Positions 1-13,824 of a stretch of 64,000 nucleotides of DNA are shown in pieces. Source of the DNA: Heterobilharzia americana (Eukaryota; Platyhelminthes; Trematoda; Strigeidida; Schistosomatidae); contig OX104130.1 in assembly GCA_944470555.2 (NCBI GenBank), forward strand, positions 66,779,160 to 66,843,159, in the 5' to 3' direction. The notes under the pieces are model-generated. The model made no database searches. It was not told where the DNA came from and saw nothing but the letters and a program-made list of their open reading frames with translations. The position numbers were made by a program, and so were the translations under genes. Every line of letters begins with the position of its first letter. Positions within the stretch are counted from its first letter, which is position 1.

Positions 1-2890
1 TGTCGACCGCACGCACGCTTCCAGTAGCACACAAGACACAATCAAACATTACCTATTCTCCTCAACTGTCTCCTCCTTTGCCTTCAACTCCTGATACTAA
101 TATTAAGCCTCTTACGTCTTACCCAGCCTCTCATTCTGCAACCAATGTCAATGATTAGAGCTATCGACACCCCATTCCTAGCCTCCTGAGAGCCCGCTAT
201 CGACTTCATGTTGGGGCTTCCAAAGCCCGAACTCTATGCCAAATAAAACAGCAAGCATCGCTCGCCAATCTCTAGCCATGGATGTATATTGCGTCTCTGA
301 AACACGTGTACGGGACCTGAGGGTGGTCATTAAACTCACCTCACCTAGGCATAATAGTGAATGTTTAGAATTCACCTTAAGAGTATCCGGAGACCCAGCG
401 GTTCGCTCTCGTGGAATCGCTGGTGTGAGCATAGTATTGAGTCTTAGAGCAGAAAGTGATCTCTTCGACTGGTTTCCAGTAAATAGCCGTCTATGTGATG
501 TCCGACTGCATAAAACTGTGAAGACTGGGAAGGACCATGAGACTAGGTGATTCCTATTCGTAATCCCCCCCCCTCCACGCACTTGCCGATCACCTGCTAG
601 TACGGATCGGTGTATGTCTGCTCCTGGTCGATTGGAAGATGAAAACGTCAAGTCTGCATTTAGGGAGGCGGTAACCAAGCATTCATCTGAACGTGGTAGC
701 AATGCTCACCCTGAGGAGACCCGGTGTAACATTAAGTCTGCTGTAGATAAATCAGTAAACGCAATTGGTAACCTGCACACGAAGGTTAACAAACGTCATT
801 GGATTTCCATGATGTCATAGGAATTGATTAATGCGGTAAAACTGATTCTAACTGGCTCTGACTACAATGAAGAGCGAAAGCAACTTAAACGTAGATTGAC
901 AAAGTCTTCGAGTCGATCGCGAGTAGTAGTGGGTAGAGAGAGATATGGAGAAGGCATCAGAGGTCAGTAACACTCGGCAACTATTTAGGCTCATCAAGGA
1001 CACTGACAAGAAAAAGACGGTGGATAGTGAAACCATCACCGAAGAGGATGGAACGCTGATAACCTCGCAGGACAGGCGGATAGGACGTTAGGCAGAACAC
1101 TTTGAAGCACAGTTCAACTGGCCATTAGCAACGCCTCAGTTGCCAAACACAGTCTGAACCTGGATGGGATGTAGATATCGGTCCTCCAAATTCCCTTGAA
1201 GTTGAGAAAGGTGTATCGAACATGAAACGATGGAAAGCAGCAGGATCTGACAGTTTGCCACCTGAGGTCTTCAAAGATGGAGCCAGAAAACTGATGACAA
1301 AAGTGACGGAGGTACTAGGCAGTGTATGGAAATCAGAAGTAGTCCCGTCAGACTGGTCTACTTTCCCTATCATATTAGTCCATAAGAAGGGGGAGAAATC
1401 TCCTTGTGACAACCATATGTGAATTAGCTTGACTAATATTGTATTTGAGATCATAAGGTCCACAGTTGTGCGACGCCTGATTGGAGCTCGATAACAGTAA
1501 ACTCGAGAAAACCAGGCAGGTTTCAGACCTAGTCGAGGGTAAATCGACCAGATTTTCACCCTCACACAGATTATGGAACATAGGCACATCTACCGGCAGT
1601 TGACACTTGCCGTGTTTCTTGACCTGAAAGTGGCATTTGACTCTATCCACCGTGAGGTGTATTGGCAGTGTCTATCTATGAAGGGAGTACAAAACACTTA
1701 TCAAATCTCTCCACTCAAACTCATGCAGCCATGAAAGGGCTTATAGAGAGTTGTCATGTGAGTTGACAACAACTAGTGGTGTCCGGTAGGGATATCCACT
1801 GTCACCGTTCTTATTTAACTTCATTACAAACGTACTAGTGGGCATAATCCTATGTACGTCTGACTTCATAGGGATTGACCTACCCCATCGATGTCACCTA
1901 GTTGACGATATTGTCCTGCCAGGTAAAGACGCTGAAAAAATGCAGGTTTTTTGAACACCTTGAGCAGAAACATGTCTATAGTTGGAATGTGTTTCTCTGG
2001 CACCTATCAACAGTAAGATGATACTCCAGGACTAGTCTGCAATCACCCTCAGTTTAATGATAGGAAGTGAATTGGTGCAATGTGTCGACCACTTCACCTA
2101 CTTGGGGATCTCCATCAGCCCGGACGAGCTGGTTGCTGACAAAATCTCAGTTCAGATACAGAAGGCCCACTCGGCATTCGCCAATATTTGGCATCGACCG
2201 GCGAGATATCTCATTATCTATCAAAAGACAAGTATACTGTGCTACGTTCCGTTCTGTCCAGTTTTACGGCTATGAGAAGTGGCAGTTAAGAGTAGAAGAC
2301 GCGAAGCGACTACTGGGTTTTGATCATAGATGCATGAGTATCATTGCTAGCGTCTGGTGGAATCACCGTGTGAGCAGTTTTCAGGTTAGACAAAGAGTGC
2401 TAGGCAAGACAGACAAGTTAACTGATGAGGTTAAGAGGGCTGAGACATGTAGTGTATATGCACAGCCACTCACCGCCTACCTTAATGGGTAATGCTAGGA
2501 TAAGTTCGAAGAGAGATTAGGGTAGCCAGATCAAGATATGGCACCAGTCGATGAAGTCCATGATTGTAGGCTTGAGTCTTTTTCGGGGGTGCAGACTGAC
2601 TGGTTGCGGTTCTCGAGACGAAAAGAATCAGTGGTTCAGGACACTTGGTGAATTAAAATCGGTGACAATGGCGCAGACGTATTCACTCCTTAACATCTAA
2701 GCTTGAACATTAACACCAATTTATACCTTCAGATTGTTCATTCCCTCACACTATTTTATGTACTTTGCTATCACTCCTTTTCTATCTACCTGTTCTTTGT
2801 GTGCATTTGTGAAGTGTGGCAACTTGAGCGGATGCACTCATGCGCGAGGTTTTCCGTTGATTTTGTCAGTCTGTCAGTGTCATATCCATG
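1..2890 (+). mobile_element. Decayed RTE-like non-LTR retrotransposon, family A copy 1
   Basis: A nearly complete but dead retrotransposon. Endonuclease-like sequence starts near 215 and runs to about 530, a linker follows to about 1100, and reverse transcriptase motifs run from about 1220 to 2480. Visible motifs include KRWKAAGSDSLPPEVF near 1225, FLDLKVAFDS near 1615, a GVR-stop-GYPLSPFLFNF block near 1780, and VDDIVLPG near 1905 where a YADD-type catalytic box belongs. The C-terminal part (FTYLGISIS near 2090, FDHRC near 2320) and a 3' UTR to about 2890 follow. The same 3' UTR recurs at 30.4 and 52.2 kb, which fixes the end. Frameshifts and stops occur throughout, so no protein is made. 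The GVRQGC-type block suggests the RTE clade, to which schistosome SR2 belongs; the exact family name is inferred. The left edge may lie outside the window. Confidence 0.85.
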
Positions 2891-4681
2891 CATTTTGATA
2901 GGCACAACCATAACTTTGATTGGGAAAACGTAGAAATACCATGGAAATAGGTTCAAAACTCGCAAGAGAATTCCTGGAAGCATGGTCCTGTAGTCAAATG
3001 GCAATCAAGAGAGATGGACATTGGTCCAATATACGGACTACTAAGAAGGAATCAGTCACCTGGGAATTAACCCAGCAACTCAGTAATTATAGACTAGGTC
3101 AACAGCACAGGTTAAATGATAACAACAGTCATTAAGGTGAAAAAAATTGAGTTAAGTTTGTTAGTTTCTACTCTAAATATGAACCCACATCTCTGGCACT
3201 GCGATACCGCCCGTCTCAATTCTCACTGGCAAGGCAAAATTAGCATGACATTGTTGGTTATCAGCGGGAAACACTTTACTGCAGTCACTCTCCATTTTAA
3301 AACCGACAAACTCCATCAATGACTTTACTTTGACACTGTCAAAATTCTCAACTCCAATAATCTTTGATACCCTACCAAAAATACGTCAAAAATCCCATAT
3401 TACATTTGTTTATTTGATATATAGTGCACCATGATACAGTATTATTTACTGTGTGCTATATATCAAACAAACAAATCTAATATGGAGTTACATTCTACCA
3501 GTGCCGAAGGTTTACACTTAAACGTCAAAAATTCTGGAAAACCAATGAACGTGATGACTAATCTCAGTAACAGAAGTAATTATACGAGAGGATATGACAA
3601 AGCTGGAAAGCGTTATACTCATATACACACAAAAAGTTTGTTTCCAGATTTATTTTGACTAAAACCACTGAACATGGCCTGAATCATGAAGTCGAGACCT
3701 TACATTTTAAAAAGCTAATGTCTGATACCACGATTCTGGTATATATCAATAAAATAAAACAGTGCACATATGTTTACGACTTCATATATCATATTTACAA
3801 GTAAGTAAAAATGATAAGGAACATGTCAGTAGAGAAAACAAAATGAACAAATATAGCAGGAAGTGGAGTAAAAGATACTCAAGCGTTTAGTGTTCAAATC
3901 AGGACATAAAATAACAATCCCCACCAATGTAGTCATCCATCCATTGTTTTGTAGATTACAACCAATCATAATTTCGAACACCGTTAGGGAATTTGTGGGT
4001 GGGTGCTAAAGCTAGATACCATTTTCAAGAGTTTTGTCAAACCTTATTTATATTTAAGATAATATTAAGCAGTAGCCTTACGTGGTTAATTTAACTTTAA
4101 TCAAGAAGTGTCACAGTACCTGTATTTTTGTGTAATACATATGTATGAAATACGTATGTGCATACAAAGGTACAAACGACATAAAGACGCATGATTCAAA
4201 CTACCTTAATGGAGTGTTTTACACTAGGTCGTTTATGATAACATTTCAGAGGAGGCTTTTTACGAATGAAAATTTTGTTTCCTGATCAATGCAGGATGAC
4301 AATAAGCCTAAATCCAGGTGATAAGCGACAGGTGCCTAAAAAGAATCTAGTGCTACCGAATTGAGTAAGATTACCCGATCAAGATAAGTGAATGGTCCTA
4401 CTTTTGTTTTTACTGTTGATTTTTTACTACCAGCAACCAGTTAGCATGTCTCAATATCTTATGTTCAAAATACTACAGAGCATTGGACTTAACAATTACC
4501 ATTTTGAATATCACCAACCACCTGCATTCGGTTCCAAAGCATTTACGATAAGTGCAACTCTACGGCTTTATAATGCACACTTTATCACAGCAAATCTCTG
4601 AAAATGACAACAAAATATTCCCGAAATATTAGTTAAGTCAAAAACTAATAGTATTGACCCCAAAAAAACATGTTTGCTCAC
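2891..4681. other. AT-rich non-coding stretch, inside a kinase intron
   Basis: This stretch follows exon 3 of the minus-strand kinase gene and should be intronic, because the DFG-containing exon that must come next is not visible here. Apart from the hairpin at 3394-3486 I see no conserved frame, RNA gene or recognisable repeat. The small open frames at 3431 and 4392 show no family features. Confidence 0.5.
3394..3486. repeat. Imperfect inverted repeat (hairpin)
   Basis: The left arm, about 3394-3428, reads ccatattacatttgtttatt and continues to a gtgcac end. The right arm, about 3453-3486, is its reverse complement with about three mismatches or small gaps. A spacer of roughly 25 bases separates them. 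The transcript would fold into a hairpin of about 33 base pairs. It could be the two ends of a tiny MITE-like element or a simple palindrome; nothing decides between them. Confidence 0.7.
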
Positions 4682-5279
<598 letters not shown>

Positions 5280-6175
5280 CTAATATTTTGAACACCACAA
5301 CAATAATTGAGGTCAAAGTAGGTCATTCATTAGCCTATTAAAAGTCCTACGGCCTTCATTTACGGTTCGAATTGTTCGGATGGTTATTAGCGTAACAGAA
5401 GCCTTTGCGTAACTGGCATCTGTACCTAGAATCTCCAAGTCATTAGTTCTTGTGGTTGCTGACCTGCTTACAATTGAAGAGGGAGTGAAATGGGGTGGTT
5501 AAGTTTTGAAAGTTCACTTGGTTGTGAAGAGATCCTACCCAAATCTTAGGCAGTTATTCAGATCAAGTACCCCGGATCACTTGTAGAGGTACAGTATTTC
5601 AGTGCTTAACAACTCTTAGGGAATAGCTGTGTCTGACATCTAACCAACTGCATTCTAGGCTTAGTTTCTGTGTGCTTCCCCTTCGACTGGTGCCACAACT
5701 AAGATTCAGTAAGTGATGGAGTGGATGTTCGGGAGCATTCATAATGTTGTTAGCCATTATCAAGCCCTCTCTTAGGCCTCAATATTACAGGGGATGTAGA
5801 TCAAGAGCAACTAATCGTTCTTCTTGTTTTATCCACCTAAATCCTCGACCAGATTTGGTCATGTCCCTCTAGATGGGTTATAAGTTTAATTCCTCCTCCC
5901 GCAAGTAGATGGAAAGACTGCAGTCACGAATTAAGGGTGAGGCTGTATAAAGCCGGTGAGAACACCTACTGCTGAAACGTCTAAAAATACGCCAAAAAGT
6001 TACGTCGAGTTTCCACGAGATGCGTTTCTGCCAAATTTGGCATGGGATTTTAATTTCTGAGGGGCTGAGGCACCCAAATCCTTCCTCATGAGCTATGTTT
6101 TCATTTCCATGCGGATGAGGTTATGTACATGACATTCATCATGTTTTACGTGTACAACTCTGTTTTTCGAACCAA
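5280..6175. other. Upstream of the kinase gene; no gene recognised
   Basis: This region should hold the kinase promoter and any untranslated first exon, but I see no convincing TATA box, initiator or second open frame. Composition is mixed and parts may be decayed repeat sequence. Nothing further can be supported. Confidence 0.4.
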
Positions 6176-6179
6176 CTGC

Positions 6180-7140
6180 GAGGCCTTTATTGGGGGCTCT
6201 GTACTTAAGCTGGGTCAAGCCTTCCCGTAGGAAAACATTATCTCTCTAACTTTTCAGCTCTTTTCATAGTTTAATGTCATCTGCAAACATGAATTTCAGA
6301 GGGACCCTCTTGAAGTAGGTCGCTCCGATGTTTTGGAAGAGGAAGGGGGCCTAATAATGAACCCTGGGGAATTCCATCAGGACATTCTGTTTATTCAGTC
6401 AAAGAGAAACTATATCGAACACTAAACAAACTACCTTTCGGATACCAGGAAAACCTGACAATGAGCGGTGGTTTGGTCCAGATCGATCTTAAGTTATCTG
6501 TAAGACAGTTGTGATCAACACGCTCTATCATCATAGCAAAGTTTAGATGAATAGCATAAACTTAACCTCCGTGATATACAAAGTTGTCCCATCTATCTAC
6601 TGTGGCGAGCAGGTTGGTAGTGTAGAAGTATCCTTTCCTTAATTTCCGTTATTCGGTATTGCTGAGTTCCAGAGCGAATGTAGCAGGTCCTTGCGATTTC
6701 GAGGGCTGTAGATATTCAATCCTGAATTGAAATTGTGTGTGCAGGCTGAAAAATAATGCTTTCCGTCATACAACATCAGTATTATGGGTATAGGGAACGG
6801 GTGATTTCTGATATCTGTTGTCCGGCTCTTTGGGTCCGATCCGTGTTTTTCAACTTTGCTCCCTTTGAGAACATGGAAACCTCTTGTGTAGTCCTGCTTT
6901 TAGCTCCGACGAGATGAGATTTTAAAAGGTTGGTATTTACAACTTGCGAAGTGAGTTAGCAAGGACGTTACGGCTTGTCAGAAAGATTAAAAGGTTTTGC
7001 CTGGTTCCTGTCGGTGTAGATACTTGAATGAGATCGGCAGGATAGCGGCCAGTGGTATATAGGACGTTTCCGGAAGGTACAGGTGGACGGAACGGGCGTG
7101 TTTGTTCATAAAGTGGTAGGAGATAACGCGGATACGTCAA
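6180..7140 (-). mobile_element. Antisense CR1/jockey-type reverse transcriptase relic
   Basis: Read on the minus strand, about 6600-6250 contains the order of motifs of a CR1/jockey-type reverse transcriptase: an FA..DRVDHN-like block (as IERVDHNCL, near 6520), then PDGIPQG near 6370, an APFLFQ block, then KFMFADDIKL near 6290. Frames shift several times between these blocks. The stretch up to about 7140 on the same strand may be upstream sequence of the same element but carries no motif I can name. Schistosome SR1 and Perere elements are of this clade; assignment to one of them is not possible by eye. Confidence 0.65.
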
Positions 7141-7177
7141 GAGATGGAAATTAAGAAGTAAGAAAATACTTATCTCG

Positions 7178-7262
7178 ATAACCAGCAGTGAAGTCTAGGA
7201 TACGCGCTCCATCCCATTTGAGACTCGTCAGATGGGTATAGCTGCAGCGGGAGACTACAAGC
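7178..7262 (-). repeat. Degenerate alpha-type hammerhead repeat
   Basis: Minus-strand match to the Sm-alpha-like hammerhead segment: CATCTGACGAGTC, then a decayed stem II, then GCGCGTATCCTAGA and CACTGCTGG. The core GAA has become GGA, so cleavage is not expected. No tRNA-like head is visible, so the copy is truncated. Confidence 0.7.
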
Positions 7263-7299
7263 ATCAAAACAAGAAGATAGCCTTGAACTGTCATGTTTT

Positions 7300-10200
7300 C
7301 AAATTCATTTATGCTGAACATTCGACATTTAATGATTCTTACCAATTATGCGACTCATTACCATCAGGATACTGCCCATACAGAGTGATTGTACCTGCAT
7401 TATTTTCACTGCCATTACGTGATGAAATGATTTTTACTCAGCATTTATGACCAGCAATATCCAAACAATCGCATACCCCAGAATACTATACATGGAGTAT
7501 CGATTTTTTCCCCAAACTTTTTTGGCTTAACTGAGAACAATAACATACAGATATTGCCCGTAAAATGGTATGTGTTCATATAATTCATCATTTGAGGTGT
7601 ATTACCAATATTATTGCCATGACACATACCCCAGCTACTTCAGTCACTGAAGCTTTGCAACCTCATACCCTTGCTTGTCCTGCATGACAAGTACTCCGCG
7701 CTTTCGTCATCCAAGCAGCGATTAATCACCGCGCTAGCCCTGCTCAAAAGATATGTGTGATCAAAAGCCTCCAATTCCTCCGTGTGTTCTAGTTCTGGCT
7801 TTTGATGAATGTTTACGCATACTGTGTGTAAAGCTTCATCAGAAACATATTTTCAATAAGTTGATTCTCGCCATGGTGCACAATTGTTTCGTGGACATAA
7901 TTAACATCCCACGGTTTTAAATCTGCGGAATGCCTCTCCTTGCCATTGCTGTGATGCACAGCTGTGGTATAAATAGCTACACAGGTTACTTGAGCGCAAA
8001 GTGCTAGGCCCATCATTTCGCCACCACGTGGTTTTCCTTAAACTTATTGCTTGTGCTCAAGCACACCTACGGCAGAAAGCCTTTATTGTGGCCGTACACA
8101 CCAGAGCCAGCTATCCAGTTAATTTTACATGGATGTGGGGCACCGTATGGTGCCATAAAACCCGAATTATTTGGGGTAGTATTGGCAGGCGGTTCGGTCT
8201 TGGGTGTGTCAGTTCCCCCTTTCGAGCTTGTTGCCCGACACAAATGCCTTATGAGTTCCGTGTTTGTCACCACAAACTGTAACTCATAATGAGTCAGGAA
8301 TTGGGTTCTTTGTGCCATCTTCAATTACACTGCCTGCTGCCGGGTGACACGTATGAATACGACAGTTTCCACCGCGCCTATGATCTTGGTTAGTGAGACA
8401 GTCCACCCACCTATGAATATGTCTACGCCTAGAATTCAGGATGGACACCTTTGTTCAGTTATAAAGGGCGTCGTCAGTGTTGTGACTGAAACTGTTATGG
8501 CAAAAGCAAGTAGTTTCCAAGATCTGAAACGCGCTCCAATAGCCGAAGTTATAAGCATATTATGGTGGCTAATGACCTTGCCGCCATGTCATTTGCATTT
8601 AGCCTGACAAGTTCACTTTTACATGATGGGACTACGGATGATGTATAGTTTGTTTTTCAAACAGACCGAGACTCCACAGTGGCTGATTTGTGGACAAGAC
8701 CGGTTCTTGCAGGTGTTGCGTACTAAAATATATCATCCGTGTGCTGCAGTTTGATATGCTCTATTTTCACATCTACATCGGGTAGGATAATTCTGGATAC
8801 CGGGTATAGTATATCACGCGCGGTGCCCTGAGAAATTATAAGATACGCGATCAGTGAGGTGTGCATAGAAGGAGGTGGGGTGCCCTGGTACAAGGTAGCG
8901 ATACTTTGGCTTGGAATGTGAAAGTTCATCATGTTTTCTTAGCTCACTGGTTGCCGGGAAACAATATACTGCGGCTCATACTTTCACCAGAGCGCAGTGC
9001 AGAAGTATAATACTCGTCCCGAGCGGTTATGACGTAGTCAGGCATTGTATTTGTGGCCTGATGGCACCCCTACTTACCATAACTTTTAGACGGAGTGATT
9101 CTCCTCCACTTTTTCTCAAAATGTGTGTAAATTTACTGCATATAGTCACCACCGTTTTCCACTGCTACAGTTCTTTCTGCATGTTTCCTAACTGTTGTTT
9201 ACCTCCGGATGAAATGTTAATCACACCGTGAACTTGTTCGCTCTGGGAACCTAACTCTCCTGTTCTGTCGAATAGGTGAGAAAACTTACATTGTTATCCA
9301 TAGAGGACTGTCTTTTAGGTGATATTGGCGGAATACTGCAAGCGATTTAGCAATGTTTTGACCATTCCACACATTCAGTTGATTTCAAAATTGATGCAGA
9401 GGAAGCTGAATATATTTGTGAATGCTTCATACGTCGATACGATGTTTCGACTCTCGTTGTAGTGACTTATTTAAGACAACAATCCGCCCCAATTTCGTTT
9501 ATTGAGTTAGTAAGCCTATTAGTGCAGAACGGTGTGGTGAATTCAAATATTTTTGCCATAGCTGTCTTGTGAAAGTCTTTAACGAGAATGTGTACCGTAA
9601 CAAGACAAGTTTATCATTCCGCACTCACAAAGGAGACTGCTCTAAAAGGCTTCCGAATATACCTGACGGATAACTTTTGAATTATGATTTATTGAGACGA
9701 TGGCGCTTGCTTTGCCGCTTCGAATGCACAATATTTCGGTCACTTTCCAGCAGTTCGCACGTGAACGCCTGTTCGGGTGTTTGGCGTACCAAATTGATGA
9801 CCGTTATACTGCACGGTAAGATTGGTAAAATCCTTATAAGAAGCCGCGAATCCCGCAAGCCGTTCACAACCGGCCATTCTGCTGCAAAGTTCCAGGAAAA
9901 GGGGCGCTAAATAGCCTGCAAATTCCGCCTTCAAAACAGCAAATGTCGCATCAATTTTGTAAGAATAATAGGGAAACTAGTTGAAGCAAACAGTTTTCAG
10001 CACATGCCCGAAAATTACATCGATACGTCTCGACAGCAAGTGGTCGTCAAGCACGACCTGTCACCCTACTTCGTTTGCTTCGTAGCTACCCATCTTACTC
10101 AGCATCTTTCACTCCAAGAAATGCATCTTCACATCACCCAGATCTTTCGTGAGTTGACCATTCTCTACCAATACGAAACCCACACATATTAAATAGACTT

Positions 10201-13200
10201 CTTGTTGTTGGGTCCCGTGTGATGTTTCTGTGGGACGTCTCCGCTTGTATAGGATCATGAGTATTAGCCTTTGAAACACGGGCCAAATGCGCCTCATTCA
10301 AGCTAAAGTAGCGTCCTTGGTCCTCTCATTTTCAACAATCTGGTTTGTGATTCTGAGGGATGTTTCTCATACAAGAAAACATTTTTCTTTACCGATGACC
10401 TGGATCTGCATACATTAAGCCGTGATATCCTACCGTACTTTCAAACATCAGCAAAAAAGGAAACCTATTTGGTTACTCTCATGAAGTACGTCATTACCTC
10501 TGACAACACTCGAGAAAGGCTGAGATTCTGAACGGGCTTCCGAAACCACACATTACACGCTGAATATTCGCTAAATCCGCCTGCCCTTAACAGTGGGCTT
10601 CAAAATGTCTGGCAGTACCATACTGATGAAAAACATCTTTAAGGAGAAATAATAAGAAACACCAAAATACCAAAATAAGAGTATTTTGATCCGAACGGCT
10701 GATGGAATTCAACGGAACTAGGCCAATGCATTCCAGGTAGGCTACTGAATTCTTCTGCATGGTTTACCAAGCTTACCTGAGTCCTTTGCAGTCAAACATT
10801 ATATTTCATTAATATTAAAACAAGGCTCGACGTCATAATTCCATGGCAAGTTTGTGCTAAAATTAAGCAACGACAAGTTGCATCAAACACTGCCGCTCGG
10901 CAACCACACAGTCTAAATATTTCTCTTACATGGAATACGTAGTATGCAGAGAAAAAGCGCCTCACTGAATACATTTGTTAAATACCTAAGAACAAGCAAG
11001 AATATTTCAAACAAAATAGGGTCAAAATTCTTTCCTCAAAAACCAAATCAATTGATAAACGTTCCGAGTAGAGTCGGAGGACAAGCAGTCACTTCACGGT
11101 GCCACCTTGAGTGCAGTCAAACAAAATGTCCAGAACTATGAAAAGAGGCCTTGTTGTCAGTAGTTCAACGTTAAGCAGCAAAACGTGGAGCAGTGTCAAC
11201 GGGTCTCAATCAAAACAAAGGTAAATAATGCGCGCTAAGCCGAGGAAGACGGTCAAATAAGAAAGGTATTGAGCAGGTCGGGTTAAAGGATAATGTATAT
11301 GAAGAGCAAGGAAGTGTTCGAATAAATATCAACACTGTCGAAACGAGTGTTCAGAAGGTAGTGCCAAATCGTTTATTTCATCACACTGGTCGCCAAAATC
11401 CCTCCAGACACAAAGGCACTTCCTAATTCACTCAGTCTTGGCTCTGCACACACGCTTATATTGTTGGTATATGGTTGCATTGTGTTCTCTGAGCTGGGCT
11501 GTTTAATCATGAAGCTTTCATCGCCTAGCACGACGATGAAAGCTTCACTATTGAATGCATGGGCTTGACGGGCTGAAACAAAGGCAGTCCAACCGTCCTC
11601 TTTCTCAGAGGTAAACAGGCGGTGTACAAACGCCATACTTCTGTCATCGGGATGCTGTAGCCTGCTGCGTTTCCCATGAAGAGGAGAGACCTCTGCTGTT
11701 GGCTCCAGTCAGAGCACTGAAGGTCTTTTACGTACTGTATGAATTTCCTATACGAAATGCATCGTCATCCCCAGCTCACCATATATGCCCGGTCTGTGGA
11801 AGGAGTAGGTTGGACAACCTTTCTCAGGCCCTGCATGCATTTGTAGACCACTGAAAGTGCAACCGTGCCTTAACTGTACTGGGTCATGATGTAGCTGCAA
11901 CTCTGGAGCTACAACGGCTTTCCGAAATCCTTGTACTCTGGAGTTTATTCACCTCTATGGCTTCCAGGGTCTTAACCACGACAGTGAAATGGATTATATT
12001 AGCAGGAGAAGCCTATGGTCAGAATATATGTGGGGGATAAATATCAGCGTTGACTGTCCTCCATGCCCTCGTTGATGATCCCGTGACTGTAACGTAGATA
12101 TTCGGTGAGGATATTGCTGCGGAATATCGTGGGGGTGAAGGGAAGCGGCCTGTAATAAAAGCTTGTCACACCACTCGTGGTGCACTCAAACATACCTTGA
12201 CAATATGGAGAGGATGACAGTAAAACAGGGATAAAGCTTCTATAGGTATATGTTATCATTGGGGCTTCTCACATATCCTGAATGGGTACGTGCTACTTGT
12301 TGACGGACAGGGAAACGCTGTCAGTGACGTTGAAATAAGGAAGACAAAGGTTGCCGCCCTTCTGCACTACATTTCAGAAACTTCAGGAGAATGTATGAGC
12401 AAGTGGTAAAACTGCTCCATATTTCTGTCCGTGTACTATGCACTTGTACATACTTTTATTGGGCTCCACATAGCCTCATGATTCCCCACTGACACGTGAA
12501 AAATTCCAACATTGCTCGTTTGAAAAGGTTTAGTGAAACAGTCACGTGGATTTTTGTAAGCTCGAAATCAAACCCCTTTCCCCCTAGTTATGTGACTAAT
12601 TCTGGCTTGCGGCTAATCAGCAAACTATCATCGGGTGCATGTGGTATATAGATGGCCCCCTAATGGATAACCACATCCCTTCCCTGATTAACTACAGCGC
12701 AAACATCCCCGAATGCACAGGGTACCTTGGATTATGCAAGCTGTTTCTTAGTGTGCAGCTCCCCAACAAAACGCTGTGTCGCCTGTTTGGCAGCAGCAAA
12801 TTTAGAGTGTACACAACCGCTCCCCTTGTGAAACGCATAATGTGCAGTTGATTTTCCGCCGAATAGTGGACATATTTTAAGGCGAAATCACAGCGAACGT
12901 CGCGACTCAAGTCAGTGAATTCCGCAGAAGAGTCCTTGACATGTACAGTAAGTTATCTGTTCCCGTAATGCTTTTCCCTAACACAATTCTAGACTCTAGT
13001 CGTTCTGTCACCCTGTTATCTATTTAAAGACTTCAGTGTCTGGGTTATTTTATTTGGAAATACGGTTATACGAAGACCAGCGTACACCCAACATTCTTAA
13101 TTATCTCACCCAAATGTATCTTCATCAATTCTTCATACCTGCTTCTCACCTATTGTCTGTAATAAAGGGGTTGGTGGCTGTCACTGCATTGGGTGTGGAA

Positions 13201-13480
13201 GGGGGAATGATATTTCTGGTGAATGAAACGACCAAAATCCGGGTACTTTTTTCTGAACGCAGTGAACAATTCAACAGGACCGAAGTAACTCGAACTAGAC
13301 AAGTTCCTGTGTTCCTCCGAATAGTTCCCGAACTTTCGTGCGTGACTCACAGTCACAGATTGGCTCAACAATATCAAAACACGATTTTTAGCAAACTGGT
13401 GATAGATTTGTAATAAATCGGCGGTACTATCGAAGCAACAACAAAATATATCAAAATTACAAAAATGCCTCAAAAGTGCA
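7300..13480 (-). pseudogene. Higher-GC island of broken minus-strand frames, origin unknown
   Basis: From about 7.3 to 13.5 kb the sequence is visibly richer in G and C than the flanks, and the minus strand carries a chain of open segments separated by stops and frameshifts. The better ones are near 13473-13150, 12910-12692, 12259-12044, 11636-11373, 9960-9740, 9280-8960 and 8932-8723. Several have mixed hydrophobic and polar composition that looks like decayed globular protein. I find no reverse transcriptase, integrase, transposase, protease or zinc-finger motif in them. Candidates are an ancient DNA transposon, a virus-derived insertion or a duplicated host gene that died. Plus-strand frames in the same place (8001-8607, 12639-12851, 13036-13413) are also open, so the coding strand is inferred, not certain. 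Confidence 0.3.
10977..11230 (+). repeat. Direct repeat, copy 1 (partner at 13561)
   Basis: About 250 bases beginning gttaaatacctaagaa are recognisably related to the segment starting at 13561, by eye at roughly 70 percent, in the same orientation and 2.58 kb apart. Shared landmarks in order are the gttaa.tacct start, GGGTCAAAA, AACGTT, the GTTGTCA.CAGT block and a final AAATAA. No TG...CA termini or polypurine tract were found, so calling them LTRs is not supported. Confidence 0.6.
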
Positions 13481-13560
13481 GATGGGCAAGTATATGGCCC
13501 AAAACTTTCTCTGGTGCGGATACTTGCTAAACAGTAAAATTTAGTTAACCAAATATAACT

Positions 13561-13820
13561 GTTAAGTACCTGAGAATCAATAAGAATATTCTCAACAGAA
13601 TGGGGTCAAAAACTCTGTCTCTAAGAATTAAGTCAATGAGTCAACGTTTCCAGTAAGCAGTCAAGAGATAGGTAGTCGAATCATAGCGCGACCTTAAGTT
13701 GACTGGAAACAAAGTGTCGGGAGCAGTAAAATAGCCCTGTGTTGTCAACAGTACAGCATCAAACAACGGAAAATGAGGCATTCGTGACAAGTCCCAGCCA
13801 AAATAAAGATAAATTACCAC
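13561..13820 (+). repeat. Direct repeat, copy 2 (partner at 10977)
   Basis: Second member of the pair described at 10977. It lies just upstream, in minus-strand terms, of the first open segment of the unknown island. The pair could be decayed LTRs, a duplicated regulatory segment, or two insertions of one unknown repeat. Confidence 0.6.
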
Positions 13821-13824
13821 AGGT

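Noticed and set aside
178..702. Minus-strand open frame of 174 codons
   Set aside because: The plus strand here carries recognisable endonuclease sequence of the family A retroelement; the minus frame is its shadow.
8001..8324. Overlapping open frames on both strands
   Set aside because: Three frames are open at once with no domain motif; treated only as part of the unknown island.
10977..13820. LTR retrotransposon bounded by the direct repeats
   Set aside because: No TG/CA ends, primer-binding site, polypurine tract, gag, protease or integrase motif seen between them; kept only as a direct repeat.
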